From Gaiellasilicea sp963705515 (GTDB lineage Bacteria; Actinomycetota; Thermoleophilia; Gaiellales; Gaiellaceae): a stretch of 64,000 nucleotides of DNA. The first letter of the stretch is position 1; every line of letters begins with the position of its first letter. Position numbers and translations under genes: made by a program. The notes under the pieces are model-generated. The model had not been told where the DNA came from. It saw only the letters and a list, made by a program, of their open reading frames with translations, and ran no database searches. The stretch is from positions 310,001 through 374,000 of the forward strand of contig CAVPJV010000009.1 of the NCBI GenBank assembly GCA_963705515.1, written 5' to 3'. Shown here in pieces: positions 15,124 through 23,775 of this stretch.

Positions 15124-15986
15124 GCTGGCTGCAGCTTCGCCGATTCCGCGACGGGCAGCTTCACGTCCGCCGCCGCGAGCGCCTGCCAGGTCAGCGGGCC
15201 GACGGTCCCGTCCTGCTCGAGGTCGGCGAGCTGCTGAAACGCCTTCACGCCGGCTTCGGTGGTCTCGCCGAAGTCGCCGTCGATGGTCGCCGGCTCCGGA
15301 TAGAGGTCGTGGGCACGAAGCATCCGCTGCAGCCGCTTCACGTGCCAGCCGTGGGACCCGAGCCGTAGCACCGGCGGGCTCTTCTTGAGCGCGGCCGGCG
15401 CCGCGGTCGCAGCGGACGCCGCCTTCGGCGCGGACGTCGCCGCCCGCGCGGTCGCGCCGCCACCCATGTTCGCGCGCACCAGCGCCAGGTAGCGCTCGAC
15501 CGGGAAGCCCTTCCCGGGATCCCAGTGCGAGCCGCGCTTGAATGCCTTGCTGACGGCGTCGTGGGTCGTGATCCCCCGCTTGCCGGCCTTGAGGTCGGCG
15601 GCGTAGAGCCACGTCACCGGGATCGAGTACTTCGTGCAGAGGTCGGCCACGAGCGCAGCCGAGCGCTCGAGCATCGCGACCGAGTAGGCATCGCTCCACT
15701 CTCGGCCCGTCTGCTTGGCTCGGCCGGCGTGCTCGATCCCGATCCCGTCGTGGTTCGCGCCCGGCGCGTGCCAGCCGACGTCCTGGTCGCGGACGCACTG
15801 GACGATCGAGTCCGCGTCGACGCAGTAGTGCGCCGAGACCTTCGCGGCCGGGTTCTTGAACCAGAGGGCGCAGTGCTCGGCCGTGTCGCCCTTCTCGTCC
15901 ATCTCCATCGTGTGGATGACGATCAGGTCGATCGCCCGCCCACCGGTCTTCGTCACGTTCGGGCTCTCGACGAACGGATATGCCAC
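15120..15986 (-). CDS. N-acetylmuramoyl-L-alanine amidase with peptidoglycan-binding domain
   Basis: The 288-aa protein has an amidase_2 (PGRP-like) domain followed by a PG_binding_1 repeat. Zinc ligands are in IVIHTMEMDE (near 22) and in THDAVSKAFKRGSHWDPGKG (near 135-155). AEHCALWFKNP and SAHYCVD are typical of the fold. An Ala-rich linker (near 175-205) leads to LRLGSHGWHVKRLQRMLRAH and GDFGETTEAGVKAFQ. There is no signal peptide, which is odd for a cell-wall hydrolase; it might be released by lysis or a non-classical route. The start is GTG 15986 with GGGAGG six bases upstream. Its stop overlaps the end of the convergent ATPase. Confidence 0.87.
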   Translation of the reverse strand: MAYPFVESPNVTKTGGRAIDLIVIHTMEMDEKGDTAEHCALWFKNPAAKVSAHYCVDADSIVQCVRDQDVGWHAPGANHDGIGIEHAGRAKQTGREWSDAYSVAMLERSAALVADLCTKYSIPVTWLYAADLKAGKRGITTHDAVSKAFKRGSHWDPGKGFPVERYLALVRANMGGGATARAATSAPKAASAATAAPAALKKSPPVLRLGSHGWHVKRLQRMLRAHDLYPEPATIDGDFGETTEAGVKAFQQLADLEQDGTVGPLTWQALAAADVKLPVAESAKLQPA

Positions 15987-16029
15987 GGGGGCCTCCCTCG
16001 CATCGCGCCGCAGCAGGTTGTGTCGTCGG

Positions 16030-16062
16030 TTGCATGATTTCGCCGACCGAAGCACAATGCAA
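16030..16062. promoter_or_regulatory. Symmetric divergent promoters, amidase / patatin
   Basis: An inverted repeat TTGCAT (16030-16035) ... ATGCAA (16057-16062) provides a -35-like element to each strand. Plus strand: TTGCAT, 17 bases, CACAAT (16053-16058). Minus strand: TTGCAT (16062-16057), 17 bases, AATCAT (16039-16034). The two promoters occupy the same 33 bases. Confidence 0.45.
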
Positions 16063-16106
16063 GCTCGATCCCGGCGGTGCGGCCCGCCTCGACAAGAGGA
16101 GGCCGC

Positions 16107-17168
16107 ATGACCACAACCGACCTGCACGCCGATCTCGTCTTCGAAGGCGGCGGCGTCAAGGGGATCGGGCTCGCGGGCGCGCTGGAGACGCTCGAGGAAC
16201 GGGAATACCGCCCGCAGAACATCGCCGGGACTTCGGCCGGCGCGATCACCGCGGCACTCCTGGCGGCGGGCTACTCGGCCTCGGAGCTGCGCGAGATCAT
16301 CGTCTCGCTCGACTACCGCCAGTTTCAGGACCGCGGCTGGGAGGACAAGGTGCCGCTGATCGAGCGCTCGCTGAGCATGCTGCTCGACCTCGGCCTCTAC
16401 GAGGGCGACCGCTTCCTCGCCTGGATCCGGGAGTGCCTGGAGGCGAAGGGCGTGCACACGTTCGCCGACCTCGTCCAGGAGGAGTTCGCCGACGACCCGC
16501 GCTACCGCTCGCGGCTGCAGGTGATCGCCTCGGACGTGACCACCCACGAGCTGCTCGTGCTCCCGCGCGACGCGACGAAGCTCGGGATCGAGCCCGACTC
16601 GCTGGATGTGGCGCTCGCGGTCCGGATGAGCATGAGCATCCCCGTCTTCTTCGAGCCCGTCCGCTTCCTGAACCAGAAGACCGGCCAGTTGCACGTCATC
16701 GTCGACGGCGGCATGCTCTCGAACTTCCCCGTGTGGCTCTTCGACTGCCCAGACGACGAGGTGCCGGAGTGGCCGACGTTCGGTCTCCTCCTCGTCGAGC
16801 CGAAGCCGCAGACGCCGATCGGCGAGCGCCTGCCGAAGCCGAGAATGACGGGCAAGGGCCCCGGCGCCGTGATCGACTACGTCAAGTCGCTCGCCCAGAC
16901 GATGATGGAGGCGCACGACCGGATGTACGTCGAGCAGTCGAACTACGCGCGCACGATCCCGATCCCCACGCTCGGCGTCGGCACGACCGAGTTCGACCTA
17001 CCCAAGGAGCGCGCGCTCGCTCTCTACGACTCGGGCCGCTCGGCGGCGGAGAAGTTCCTGGACAACTGGGACTTCGACGCCTACATCACCGAGTTCCGGA
17101 GCGGCAAGGAGCACTCGCGCCGCGACGCACTCGTTGCGTCGATGAGCGAGGAGGGTTTGGCGAAGTAG
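16107..17168 (+). CDS. Patatin-like phospholipase
   Basis: A 353-aa patatin-family acyl hydrolase with a Ser-Asp dyad. The oxyanion loop is EGGGVKGIG near residue 13, the nucleophile elbow GTSAG near 43 and the catalytic Asp in VDGGMLSNFP near 205. Family members release fatty acids from phospholipids. No signal peptide is present, so it is probably cytoplasmic. ATG 16107 is preferred over the upstream ATG 16077 because AGAGGAGG lies at 16095-16102. The C-terminal third is rich in Lys and Arg and could approach membranes. Confidence 0.87.
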   Translation: MTTTDLHADLVFEGGGVKGIGLAGALETLEEREYRPQNIAGTSAGAITAALLAAGYSASELREIIVSLDYRQFQDRGWEDKVPLIERSLSMLLDLGLYEGDRFLAWIRECLEAKGVHTFADLVQEEFADDPRYRSRLQVIASDVTTHELLVLPRDATKLGIEPDSLDVALAVRMSMSIPVFFEPVRFLNQKTGQLHVIVDGGMLSNFPVWLFDCPDDEVPEWPTFGLLLVEPKPQTPIGERLPKPRMTGKGPGAVIDYVKSLAQTMMEAHDRMYVEQSNYARTIPIPTLGVGTTEFDLPKERALALYDSGRSAAEKFLDNWDFDAYITEFRSGKEHSRRDALVASMSEEGLAK

Positions 17169-17248
17169 CTGCTGAGCCTCCGGGCCGCGCTGCTCGACGA
17201 CCCGGAAGCCCCGCAGTTCGAGGAAACGCGAGACGCTCTCGAGCACGG

Positions 17249-17254
17249 CACAAT
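17249..17254 (+). promoter_or_regulatory. -10 box for leaderless HIT gene
   Basis: CACAAT ends seven bases before ATG 17262. It also rules out the in-frame ATG at 17253, which it overlaps. Confidence 0.4.
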
Positions 17255-17261
17255 GCGCGCC

Positions 17262-17744
17262 ATGCCGAAGCAGCTCTGGGCGCCCTGGCGGCTCGAGTAC
17301 GTCTCCCAGGCCGATGAGCTGCCGGGCTGTCCACTCTGCGCCGAGGCGGCCGGCGACGTCGAGGAGTCCCTGCTCGTGCGCCGCGGGAAGACCGCGTTCG
17401 CACTGCTGAACAAGTACCCGTACTCGTCCGGGCACCTGATGCTCGCCCCGTACGAGCATGTGGGCGAGCTGGAGCAGCTCGACGACGAGACGGCGCTCGA
17501 GCTCCACCATCTCGGGCTCGAGAGCCTGGCCGCCCTGCGCACGCTCTACCGGCCGGCCGGCTTCAACCTCGGCTGCAACATCGGCCGCGCGGCAGGCGCC
17601 GGCATCCCGGAGCACGTGCACATGCACGTCGTCCCGCGCTGGGCCGGCGACACGAGCTTCATGCCGGTGCTGGCCGACGTGAAGGTGATGCCGGAGCACC
17701 TCCTCGAGACGCGCGACCGCCTGCGCGAGGCCTGGCCCAGCTGA
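17262..17744 (+). CDS. HIT-family hydrolase, Ap4A phosphorylase-like
   Basis: The 160-aa protein belongs to the histidine triad family. The triad is HVHMHVVPRW near residue 120, and the fold begins with CPLCAEAAGDVEESLLV and NKYPYSSGHLMLAPYEHV. The opening MPKQLWAPWRLEYV and the spacing resemble the mycobacterial diadenosine tetraphosphate phosphorylase rather than HINT proteins. The CPLC motif could bind zinc. It lies between a patatin and a large histidine kinase, and the kinase starts 12 bases after it, so they may be co-transcribed. Confidence 0.85.
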   Translation: MPKQLWAPWRLEYVSQADELPGCPLCAEAAGDVEESLLVRRGKTAFALLNKYPYSSGHLMLAPYEHVGELEQLDDETALELHHLGLESLAALRTLYRPAGFNLGCNIGRAAGAGIPEHVHMHVVPRWAGDTSFMPVLADVKVMPEHLLETRDRLREAWPS

Positions 17745-17756
17745 CACTTCATTTTC

Positions 17757-20700
17757 ATGTCTGAACGACCGATCACCGACGGGATGCGCCGCTTCGACTT
17801 CCGCGAGATCATCGAGCGGCTGCCGCTCGTCGTCTACATCGACAAGCTCGACGAGCGCAGCTCGCCGCTCTACGTCAGCCCCGAGATCGAGCGCCTGCTC
17901 GGCTACACGCGCGAGGAGTGGCTCGCCGATCCCGATCTCTTCTCGAAGTCGCTCCACCCCGAGGATCACGACCGGGTCATGGCCGCGATCGAGGAGCGGA
18001 ACCGCAGCAACGCCCCGATCGGGTACGCCGACTACCGCCTGATCGCGAGGGACGGCCGCGTCGTCTGGATTCGCGACGACGAGACGATCGTCGCGGGTGA
18101 GAACGGCGACGCCTCGGTCTCGCAGGGATACATGCAGGACGTGACGTCGCGCCGCCGCGACAGCATGCGCCTGGAGCTCCTCGTCGGCATCCTCGGCCTC
18201 GCCGCCGAGGAGCGGACGCCTGAGGAGATCGTCGGCGAGGCGGCGCGGATGCTCGCGTCGGCCGTCGGCGACGTCAACGTCACCTTCGTCGCGATCGAGC
18301 CGGGGCCGACGCTCCGCGTCCGCTACTCGACCGAGCACAACGGGCCGATCCAGGACGCGCTCGCGATCCCGGGCTACATCGAGCGGCTCGAGCAGGGCCC
18401 GATCGTCGTCGCCGACGTGACGAAGGCGGAGTGGCTCGCCGGCGTCCAGGACGAGCTCCACGAGCACCGGATCGGCTCCGCCGTCGACGTGCCGCTGCGC
18501 CGGGACGGCCACCTGGTCGGCGTGCTCTGGTTCAACACGCCCGGGCCGCGGGACTGGGACGCTCACGAGGTCACTGTGCTCTCCGAGGTCGCGGAGCAGC
18601 TCGCGACGGTGCTCGGCAACGCCGAGGCGAACGAGGAGCGCCGTCGCGCGGAGCGCGACCTGCGCAGCCGCGACGCGATCCTCGAGGCGGTCAGCTACGC
18701 CGCGGAGCACTTCCTGAAGCAGCCGCGGTTGAACGACGCCATGAGCGACCTGATGCGCGCGCTCGGCGAGGCCACCGGCGCCAGCCGCGCCTACGTCTTC
18801 GAGAACGTCGACGTCGACGAGGACGAGCCCATTCTCCTTCCGCCGCGCCGGCTGGGCGTCCGGCGAGATGCCGACGATCGACCATCCGCAACTCGGCCAC
18901 GTTCGCCCGGCGCCGCACTTCCCGCGTTGGGCGAAAGTGCTCGCAGCGGGAGAGGCTCTCAGCAGTCGCGTCCGCGAGCTCCCGGACGACGAGCGCGAGG
19001 TGATGGAGCTGATCGACGCGCTCTCGGTCGTCGCGGTGCCCGTCTTCGTGGAGGGCAGCTGGTGGGGGTTCATCGGCTTCGAGGACTGCGAGCGAGAGCG
19101 CGACTGGAGCGCCGCCGAGACGGATGCCCTTCGCGCAGCTGCCGGGCTGATCGCGGCGGGCGTCAGCCGTGACCGCGTCGAGCGCGACCTACGCCGACGC
19201 GATTCGATCCTGCAGGCCGTCAGCCATGCAGCGGGACGGCTGGTCGCCGAGCCGAGCTGGCGCGACGCAGCAGACGACCTGCTCGAGACGCTCGCGATCG
19301 CCGCCGAGGCGAGCCGCGCCTACCTGTTCGAGTGCGGCGTTCGCGCCGACGGCAAGTGGATCGCGAGCCAGCGCTTCGAGTGGGTCGCCGACGGCGTCAC
19401 GGCGGAGCTCGACAACCCGCTCATGCAGGACATGTGCTTCGACGAGGTCGGCCTCGGACGCCTCGCCCTGATCCAGGAGCGGAACGAGCTCTTCGCCGGC
19501 AAGGTCCGCGACTTCCCCGACAGCGAACGTGAGCTCTTCGGCGCCCAGGACGTCCTCGCGATCGCGTCGGTCCCGATCTTCGTCGACGGCGAGTGGTGGG
19601 GCTTCATCGGCTTCGACGACTGCGAGACCGAGCGGACGTGGAGCGCCGCCGAGCTTGATGCCCTGCGCACGGCATCGAGCCTGCTCGCGGCTGCCGTCCG
19701 CCGCGAGCGCTCGGAGACCGTGCTGCGCGAGCACGAGCAGAAGCTGCGCGCCGTCTTCGACACCGCCCTCGACGCGATCTTCATCACCGACGACGAGCGG
19801 CGCTACGTCGACGTCAATCCGGCCGGCTGCGAGTACCTCGGCGTGGCCAAGCGCGATCTGATCGGCCGCAAGATCGACGAGTTCCTGCCACCGCACAAGG
19901 TCGCCACGATCGAGGAGGACTGGACCGAGTTCGTCGCCTGCGGCCCGATTCTCGCCGAGTGGGAGTCGCAGCGGAGCGACGGGGCAGTCCGGATCGCCGA
20001 GGCCTCCGCCCGCCCCCACTTCCTCCCCGGGCTGCACATCGCGTTCTTCCGCGACGTCACCGAGCGCAAGCGGCTCGAGGCGGAACTCCTGAGCGCGCAG
20101 AAGCTCGAGAGCCTCGGCCGGCTGGCCGGCGGCGTCGCGCACGACTTCAACAACCTGCTGACCGGGATCACGGGCTACGCGACGCTGCTGCTCGAGCGCG
20201 CGAACGGCGACGGCGAGCTTCGCCGCGACCTCGGCGAGATCGTCCGTGCCGCCGACCGCGCCGCGGAGCTGACCAAGCAGCTGCTCGCCTTCGGCCGCCG
20301 CCAGGTGCTCAAGGCCCAGCCGCTCGACCTCAACACGGTCGTCGCCGAGGTCAGGCCGCTCGTGCAGCGTCTGGTCGGCGAGGACGTGACACTCGAGATC
20401 CTCAACGATCCCGGGCTCGGGACCGTCCGCGCGGATCCCGGCCAGATCGAGCAGGTGATCGTGAACCTCGCCGTGAATGCACGGGACGCGATGCCGGACG
20501 GCGGCACGCTCACGATCGAGACGCGGAACAGCGGCGGCAGCCACGTCGAGCTCGTCTGCACGGACACCGGCTCGGGCATGGACAAGGAAACGATCGCGCA
20601 GATCTTCGAGCCGTTCTTCACCACCCGCGAGCAAGGGGTCGGTCTCGGCCTCGCGTCGGTCCACGGAATCGTCCACCAGAGCAGCGGCGAGGTGGCTGTC

Positions 20701-21168
20701 GAGAGCTCACCAGGCGCCGGAACGGTTTTTCGCATTACCCTGCCGCGCGTGTTCGAGCAGCCAGGCGCACTCGCAGCCCCCTCAGAGCCGGCAACGACGC
20801 CGGGATCGGAGACGATCCTGCTCGTCGAGGACGAGGACGTCGTCCGCGACTTGACCCGCCGCGTGCTCGAGCGGCAGGGCTACACCGTGCTCGCCTGCCC
20901 CGACGGGCCTGCGGCGATCGCCCTCGCCGAGGCCGAGGAGCGCGAAATCGACTTGCTCCTCACCGACGTCGTCATGCCGGGCATGCGCGGCTACGAGGTC
21001 GCCAAGCGTGTCGCCCGGTCGCGGCCGAAGATCCGCATCCTCTTCATGTCCGGCTACGCCGAGGAGACCCTCGTCGGCCGGCCGGCGCTCTCCGAGCACG
21101 CGCTGATCGAGAAGCCGTTCGCGGTCGACGCCCTCGCGCGCCGCGTCCGCGAAGCACTCGACGCCTAG
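17757..21168 (+). CDS. Hybrid histidine kinase PAS-GAF3-PAS-HisKA-HATPase-REC (one frameshift)
   Basis: A multi-domain cytosolic kinase of about 1136 aa. Order: PAS (about 20-125, SPEIERLLGYTREEW), three GAF-like domains (about 130-640), PAS (about 645-765), HisKA with the phospho-acceptor His in VAHDFNNLLTGITGYA, HATPase with N-box NLAVNARDAMPDGG and G-boxes, and a REC domain with the acceptor Asp in LLLTDVVMPGMRG. One extra base in the CCC at 18828-18830 shifts the frame; removing it joins YVFENVDVDEDEP to FSFRRAGWASGEMP. GAF 2 and 3 are close copies (WWGFIGFEDCERER and WWGFIGFDDCETER). The H-D-F-N-N motif is of the CckA/NtrB-like class. No cognate regulator is adjacent. The signal is unknown. 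Confidence 0.85.
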
Positions 21169-21176
21169 ACCGCGGC

Positions 21177-21182
21177 TAGAAT
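21177..21182 (+). promoter_or_regulatory. -10 box for tRNA-Gly
   Basis: TAGAAT ends 11 bases before the tRNA 5' end, the same spacing as at tRNA-Arg. Confidence 0.5.
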
Positions 21183-21193
21183 GCCCGCACCAC

Positions 21194-21266
21194 GCGGGCG
21201 TAGCTCAGTTGGTAGAGCATCAGCTTCCCAAGCTGAGGGTCGTGGGTTCGAGCCCCATCGCCCGCT
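21194..21266 (+). tRNA. tRNA-Gly (anticodon CCC)
   Basis: The cloverleaf has acceptor GCGGGCG/CGCCCGC with discriminator T, D arm GCTCAGTTGGTAGAGC, anticodon stem TCAGC/GCTGA with loop TTCCCAA (anticodon CCC, reading GGG) and T arm around GTTCGAGCC. No encoded CCA. Confidence 0.96.
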
Positions 21267-21285
21267 CATTCACGCGTCGTTGACC

Positions 21286-21312
21286 GGAGACCCGCACCAG
21301 TAGCGGGTCTCC
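21286..21312 (+). terminator. Hairpin terminator behind tRNA-Gly
   Basis: A perfect 10-bp stem GGAGACCCGC / GCGGGTCTCC with loop ACCAGTA, 20 bases after the tRNA. A short pyrimidine-rich run (GTGTCTCT) follows. From here to 21442 no gene is seen. Confidence 0.7.
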
Positions 21313-21442
21313 GTGTCTCTTGGAGCCTCAGCAAGGCATCCACCCCAGTCCGCGGGACGACGCCTCATGTGGGCAGCGAGGAGCTCGACGCACCGGGCGA
21401 CTTCCAGCTGGAGCGTTCGCTCCCCTGCGTAGACGGTGGCGG

Positions 21443-22081
21443 TCAGCCTGCGGACGGCCTATCGGCCGCAAGCCGTTCGGCACGTTGTTTGATGCCGTGG
21501 AGCATTTTCCGTTCCATGACAAGCGAAGCCGGTTCCATCGGAACCATTCCGATCTTGGCGCTCAGTGAGGGGAGCCGGAAGCGGTTGCGGCTGATCAATC
21601 GGGTCTGTCCGTTGTGCTCGCCGAGCACGAAGCTCCAGACCCAGTTGCCGTCTTCGGAACGGGTCGCGAGCACACGGCGGGGCTCCACGCGTTCGAAGCG
21701 CATGCGGTTCCTGCCGTAGCAGAGCGTGTCGCCGATCTGTGGATGCTGGAATGCGGGCAGCACTCGGTCGGTGCTGTGCATGTTGAGTCCGAGCAGGTTT
21801 TCGATCCAGTCGTAGGTGTAGGCGCCGCCGCGCGGCGACGGGCCGATCTGCGCGATCCAGGGCCAGACCGCGGACGCGGGCGCATCGATGGTGATCGCAC
21901 GAGTCGCGACGCCGTCGGCTTGCTCGAGCAGCTCGTCGCCCGGAAGCCGTGCGTGTGCTTCGCCATCGGTGGCTCCCCAGTTCAGGATGGCGCCGCGAAA
22001 CATGCGACGGTAGAGCACAGTGACGACACCAATCGCACCGAACGCGAGGCTGACACGCTTCAGCAACGCATTGGCGCTCAT
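21443..22081 (-). CDS. SRPBCC-family protein
   Basis: A 212-aa protein with an N-terminal hydrophobic segment (LAFGAIGVVTVLYRRMF) and a START/SRPBCC-like fold: TRAITIDAPASAVWPWIAQIG is the typical first strand and helix, and SFVLGEHNGQTRLISRNR a late strand. These folds bind hydrophobic ligands. It is the last gene of the minus-strand copper operon, starting 14 bases after the stop of the preceding membrane protein, with AGGAG upstream of ATG 22081. A link to copper is only positional. Confidence 0.7.
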   Translation of the reverse strand: MSANALLKRVSLAFGAIGVVTVLYRRMFRGAILNWGATDGEAHARLPGDELLEQADGVATRAITIDAPASAVWPWIAQIGPSPRGGAYTYDWIENLLGLNMHSTDRVLPAFQHPQIGDTLCYGRNRMRFERVEPRRVLATRSEDGNWVWSFVLGEHNGQTRLISRNRFRLPSLSAKIGMVPMEPASLVMERKMLHGIKQRAERLAADRPSAG

Positions 22082-22094
22082 CAAACAGCTGCTC

Positions 22095-22376
22095 CTATCG
22101 ATCGCCGTTCTTCGACCGAGGACCGAGGCCGTGCTTCGCGACAGCCCACGTGCCGATAGAAGCGAACAGCGCGACGGCAATTCCCGAAGGAATGGTCGTC
22201 GTGTTCGTTCCACTACCGGTCGAGGAGACGAAGTCCGGTCCCCAGGCCGCACTGCAGGCGACGGCGATCCACATCGCTGCGATCGCAAGCGAGGCCCAGA
22301 TCTCGCGGACATGGAGCAGTTCGAACCAGCTGTGCTCGAGTGTCGACTCAGCAGGTCGATGCGAGAGGCTCGACAT
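22095..22376 (-). CDS. Small two-helix membrane protein, unknown
   Basis: A 93-aa protein with two hydrophobic helices (WASLAIAAMWIAVACSAAWG and GIAVALFASIGTWAVAKHGL) separated by a Thr/Ser-rich loop. The start ATG 22376 has a strong Shine-Dalgarno AAAGGAG with good spacing. An in-frame ATG at 22472 overlaps the stop of the preceding gene (ATGA) and would add 32 residues; both starts are possible. It sits in the copper operon between the secreted 215-aa protein and the SRPBCC gene. Confidence 0.65.
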   Translation of the reverse strand: MSSLSHRPAESTLEHSWFELLHVREIWASLAIAAMWIAVACSAAWGPDFVSSTGSGTNTTTIPSGIAVALFASIGTWAVAKHGLGPRSKNGDR

Positions 22377-22468
22377 GGCGCACTCCTTTCTGAATCGAGG
22401 CTGGCTGATCCGCGACCGGGTGGCATCCGCAACGACACCGGTCGGGGCTGCTTGAAAGTACGTATCCG

Positions 22469-23116
22469 TCATGCGGCCGGTCCCTCCCGTCGGCGACGGG
22501 TCCACCAGAAGATGCCGCCTGCGAGTGCGAGGGCGGCGACGGGCGCGATCAGGATCGGGTTGAAGCTGCTCGCGGGTGGCGGCTTGTAGTCCAGGCTGCC
22601 GTTGATCGCGAGCCGCTCGCCGCCGGCCGTGCCGGGCACGGTCCAGTCGAAGACATGGTGCGGCTGGTCCTTGGCCTGGCGGACCTTCGCCGGGTCGATC
22701 GTGCTCATCCAGTGGATGCGATGGTCGTGCCAGTTGTACGCCTTGCCGCGCGAGACGCGCTCCCAACGGGGAGTCGCAGACTTCGAAGCAGTCTTGGGCA
22801 CGTCGACGCCGCCGTAGCGCTCCTGGTTCAGGTAGGTCGCCGGGGAGTTCGCGTTGCGAAAGACGCCGCCGCCGCCGTCGAAACGCAGGTAGGGCTCCCC
22901 TTCGTAGCCCTCGATCACGAGCTCCTGGCCGCTGTCGTTGCGCAGGTCGAGCTGATCGTCGCCCTGAAGGACCTGCACGGTGAGGCCGTCGAGCGCCGGT
23001 GTGACCGTGGTGATGGTCGACCGGAAGCCGCGCGCAGCGCCGTCGCCGTGCCCCGCGGCTGCGGGGCAGGCGACGAGCGCTGCGAGAAGCACGGCTGCGC
23101 CGAGGCGGGGCCTCAT
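22469..23116 (-). CDS. Secreted, membrane-anchored protein of the copper operon
   Basis: The 215-aa protein has a signal peptide (LGAAVLLAALVACPAAAGHG) and a C-terminal membrane helix (IAPVAALALAGGIFWW) followed by RRRREGPAA, so most of it is outside the cell. The ectodomain holds a short His-rich stretch (NWHDHRIHWM) and several Trp, which might bind metal. The ATG at 23116 overlaps the ycnI stop (ATGA). Similar proteins sit next to CopC and YcnI in actinobacteria. I know no assigned function; metal binding is a guess from the His-rich stretch and location. Confidence 0.75.
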   Translation of the reverse strand: MRPRLGAAVLLAALVACPAAAGHGDGAARGFRSTITTVTPALDGLTVQVLQGDDQLDLRNDSGQELVIEGYEGEPYLRFDGGGGVFRNANSPATYLNQERYGGVDVPKTASKSATPRWERVSRGKAYNWHDHRIHWMSTIDPAKVRQAKDQPHHVFDWTVPGTAGGERLAINGSLDYKPPPASSFNPILIAPVAALALAGGIFWWTRRRREGPAA

Positions 23117-23775
23117 GCGGTCCGCGGCCTCCGGAAGAGCACGAGGGCGAGCGCGGCGACACCCGCAACGAGCCCTGCGATGGCGAGGACGAGCGTCAGC
23201 GTCTCCTGGCCGTCGTCGTCTGTGCTCTCGTCGCTGGAGGCCGCCGGGGCAGCCGTCGTCTGCGTGTGCGAGTCGCTTTCGCCCGCTGCCGCCGTCAGGG
23301 TGACGCGCGGGGCCGGCGTGTCGGCATCCGCCTCACCGATCCAGTGGACGACCTCCCCGTTCGAGTACGTCTGCGTCGCAGGAAAGACGAGCGTCTTCGG
23401 CGTGTCGGGCACCTTCGCGCTCAGCCCGAACTCGTCGAACTCGCCGGGGGCGATCTTGCCGCCTTCCCAGGTCACCGTGTCGATCCGCTCCGTGACGGTT
23501 TCGCCCTCGTCGTTCGTGATCGGCTTCGCGAGCTTCACCGTCGTCACGGTCCTCTTCCAGCCCGGCTTCGGCTGAAAACCGACGAAGGTGAGATCCTCCG
23601 GCAGCTGCACGACGACCTTGGTCGTGTCGGCATCGGGCAGTTCGGTCGGGACGCGGACGGCGAAGCGGGAGAAGCTGCCCGCCGGCACCTCGTTCGGGTT
23701 CACGGTGACGTGCGCGCTTGCCGCCGGCACGACCGCCAGTGCGGCGAGTGCGGCCAGGATCAGTGTCTTTCGCAT
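23113..23775 (-). CDS. YcnI-like copper-binding protein (DUF1775)
   Basis: The 220-aa protein has a signal peptide ending at AASAHVTVNP, so the mature protein begins with His, the conserved copper ligand of the DUF1775 family. The domain spans about residues 21-150, with VPTELPDADTTKVVVQLPED, GWKRTVTT and EFGLSAKVP. A low-complexity linker and a C-terminal helix with basic anchor (LFRRPRTA) follow. Family members bind Cu(II) at the N-terminal His and a Trp. The start overlaps the stop of the CopCD gene (TGATG) and AAAGGAAG lies upstream. Confidence 0.9.
   Translation of the reverse strand: MRKTLILAALAALAVVPAASAHVTVNPNEVPAGSFSRFAVRVPTELPDADTTKVVVQLPEDLTFVGFQPKPGWKRTVTTVKLAKPITNDEGETVTERIDTVTWEGGKIAPGEFDEFGLSAKVPDTPKTLVFPATQTYSNGEVVHWIGEADADTPAPRVTLTAAAGESDSHTQTTAAPAASSDESTDDDGQETLTLVLAIAGLVAGVAALALVLFRRPRTA

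Noticed and set aside
17086..17252. Minus-strand frame antisense to the end of the patatin gene and reaching toward the HIT gene
   Set aside because: Most of it is antisense to a clear patatin C-terminus, and it has no ribosome binding site or -10 box.
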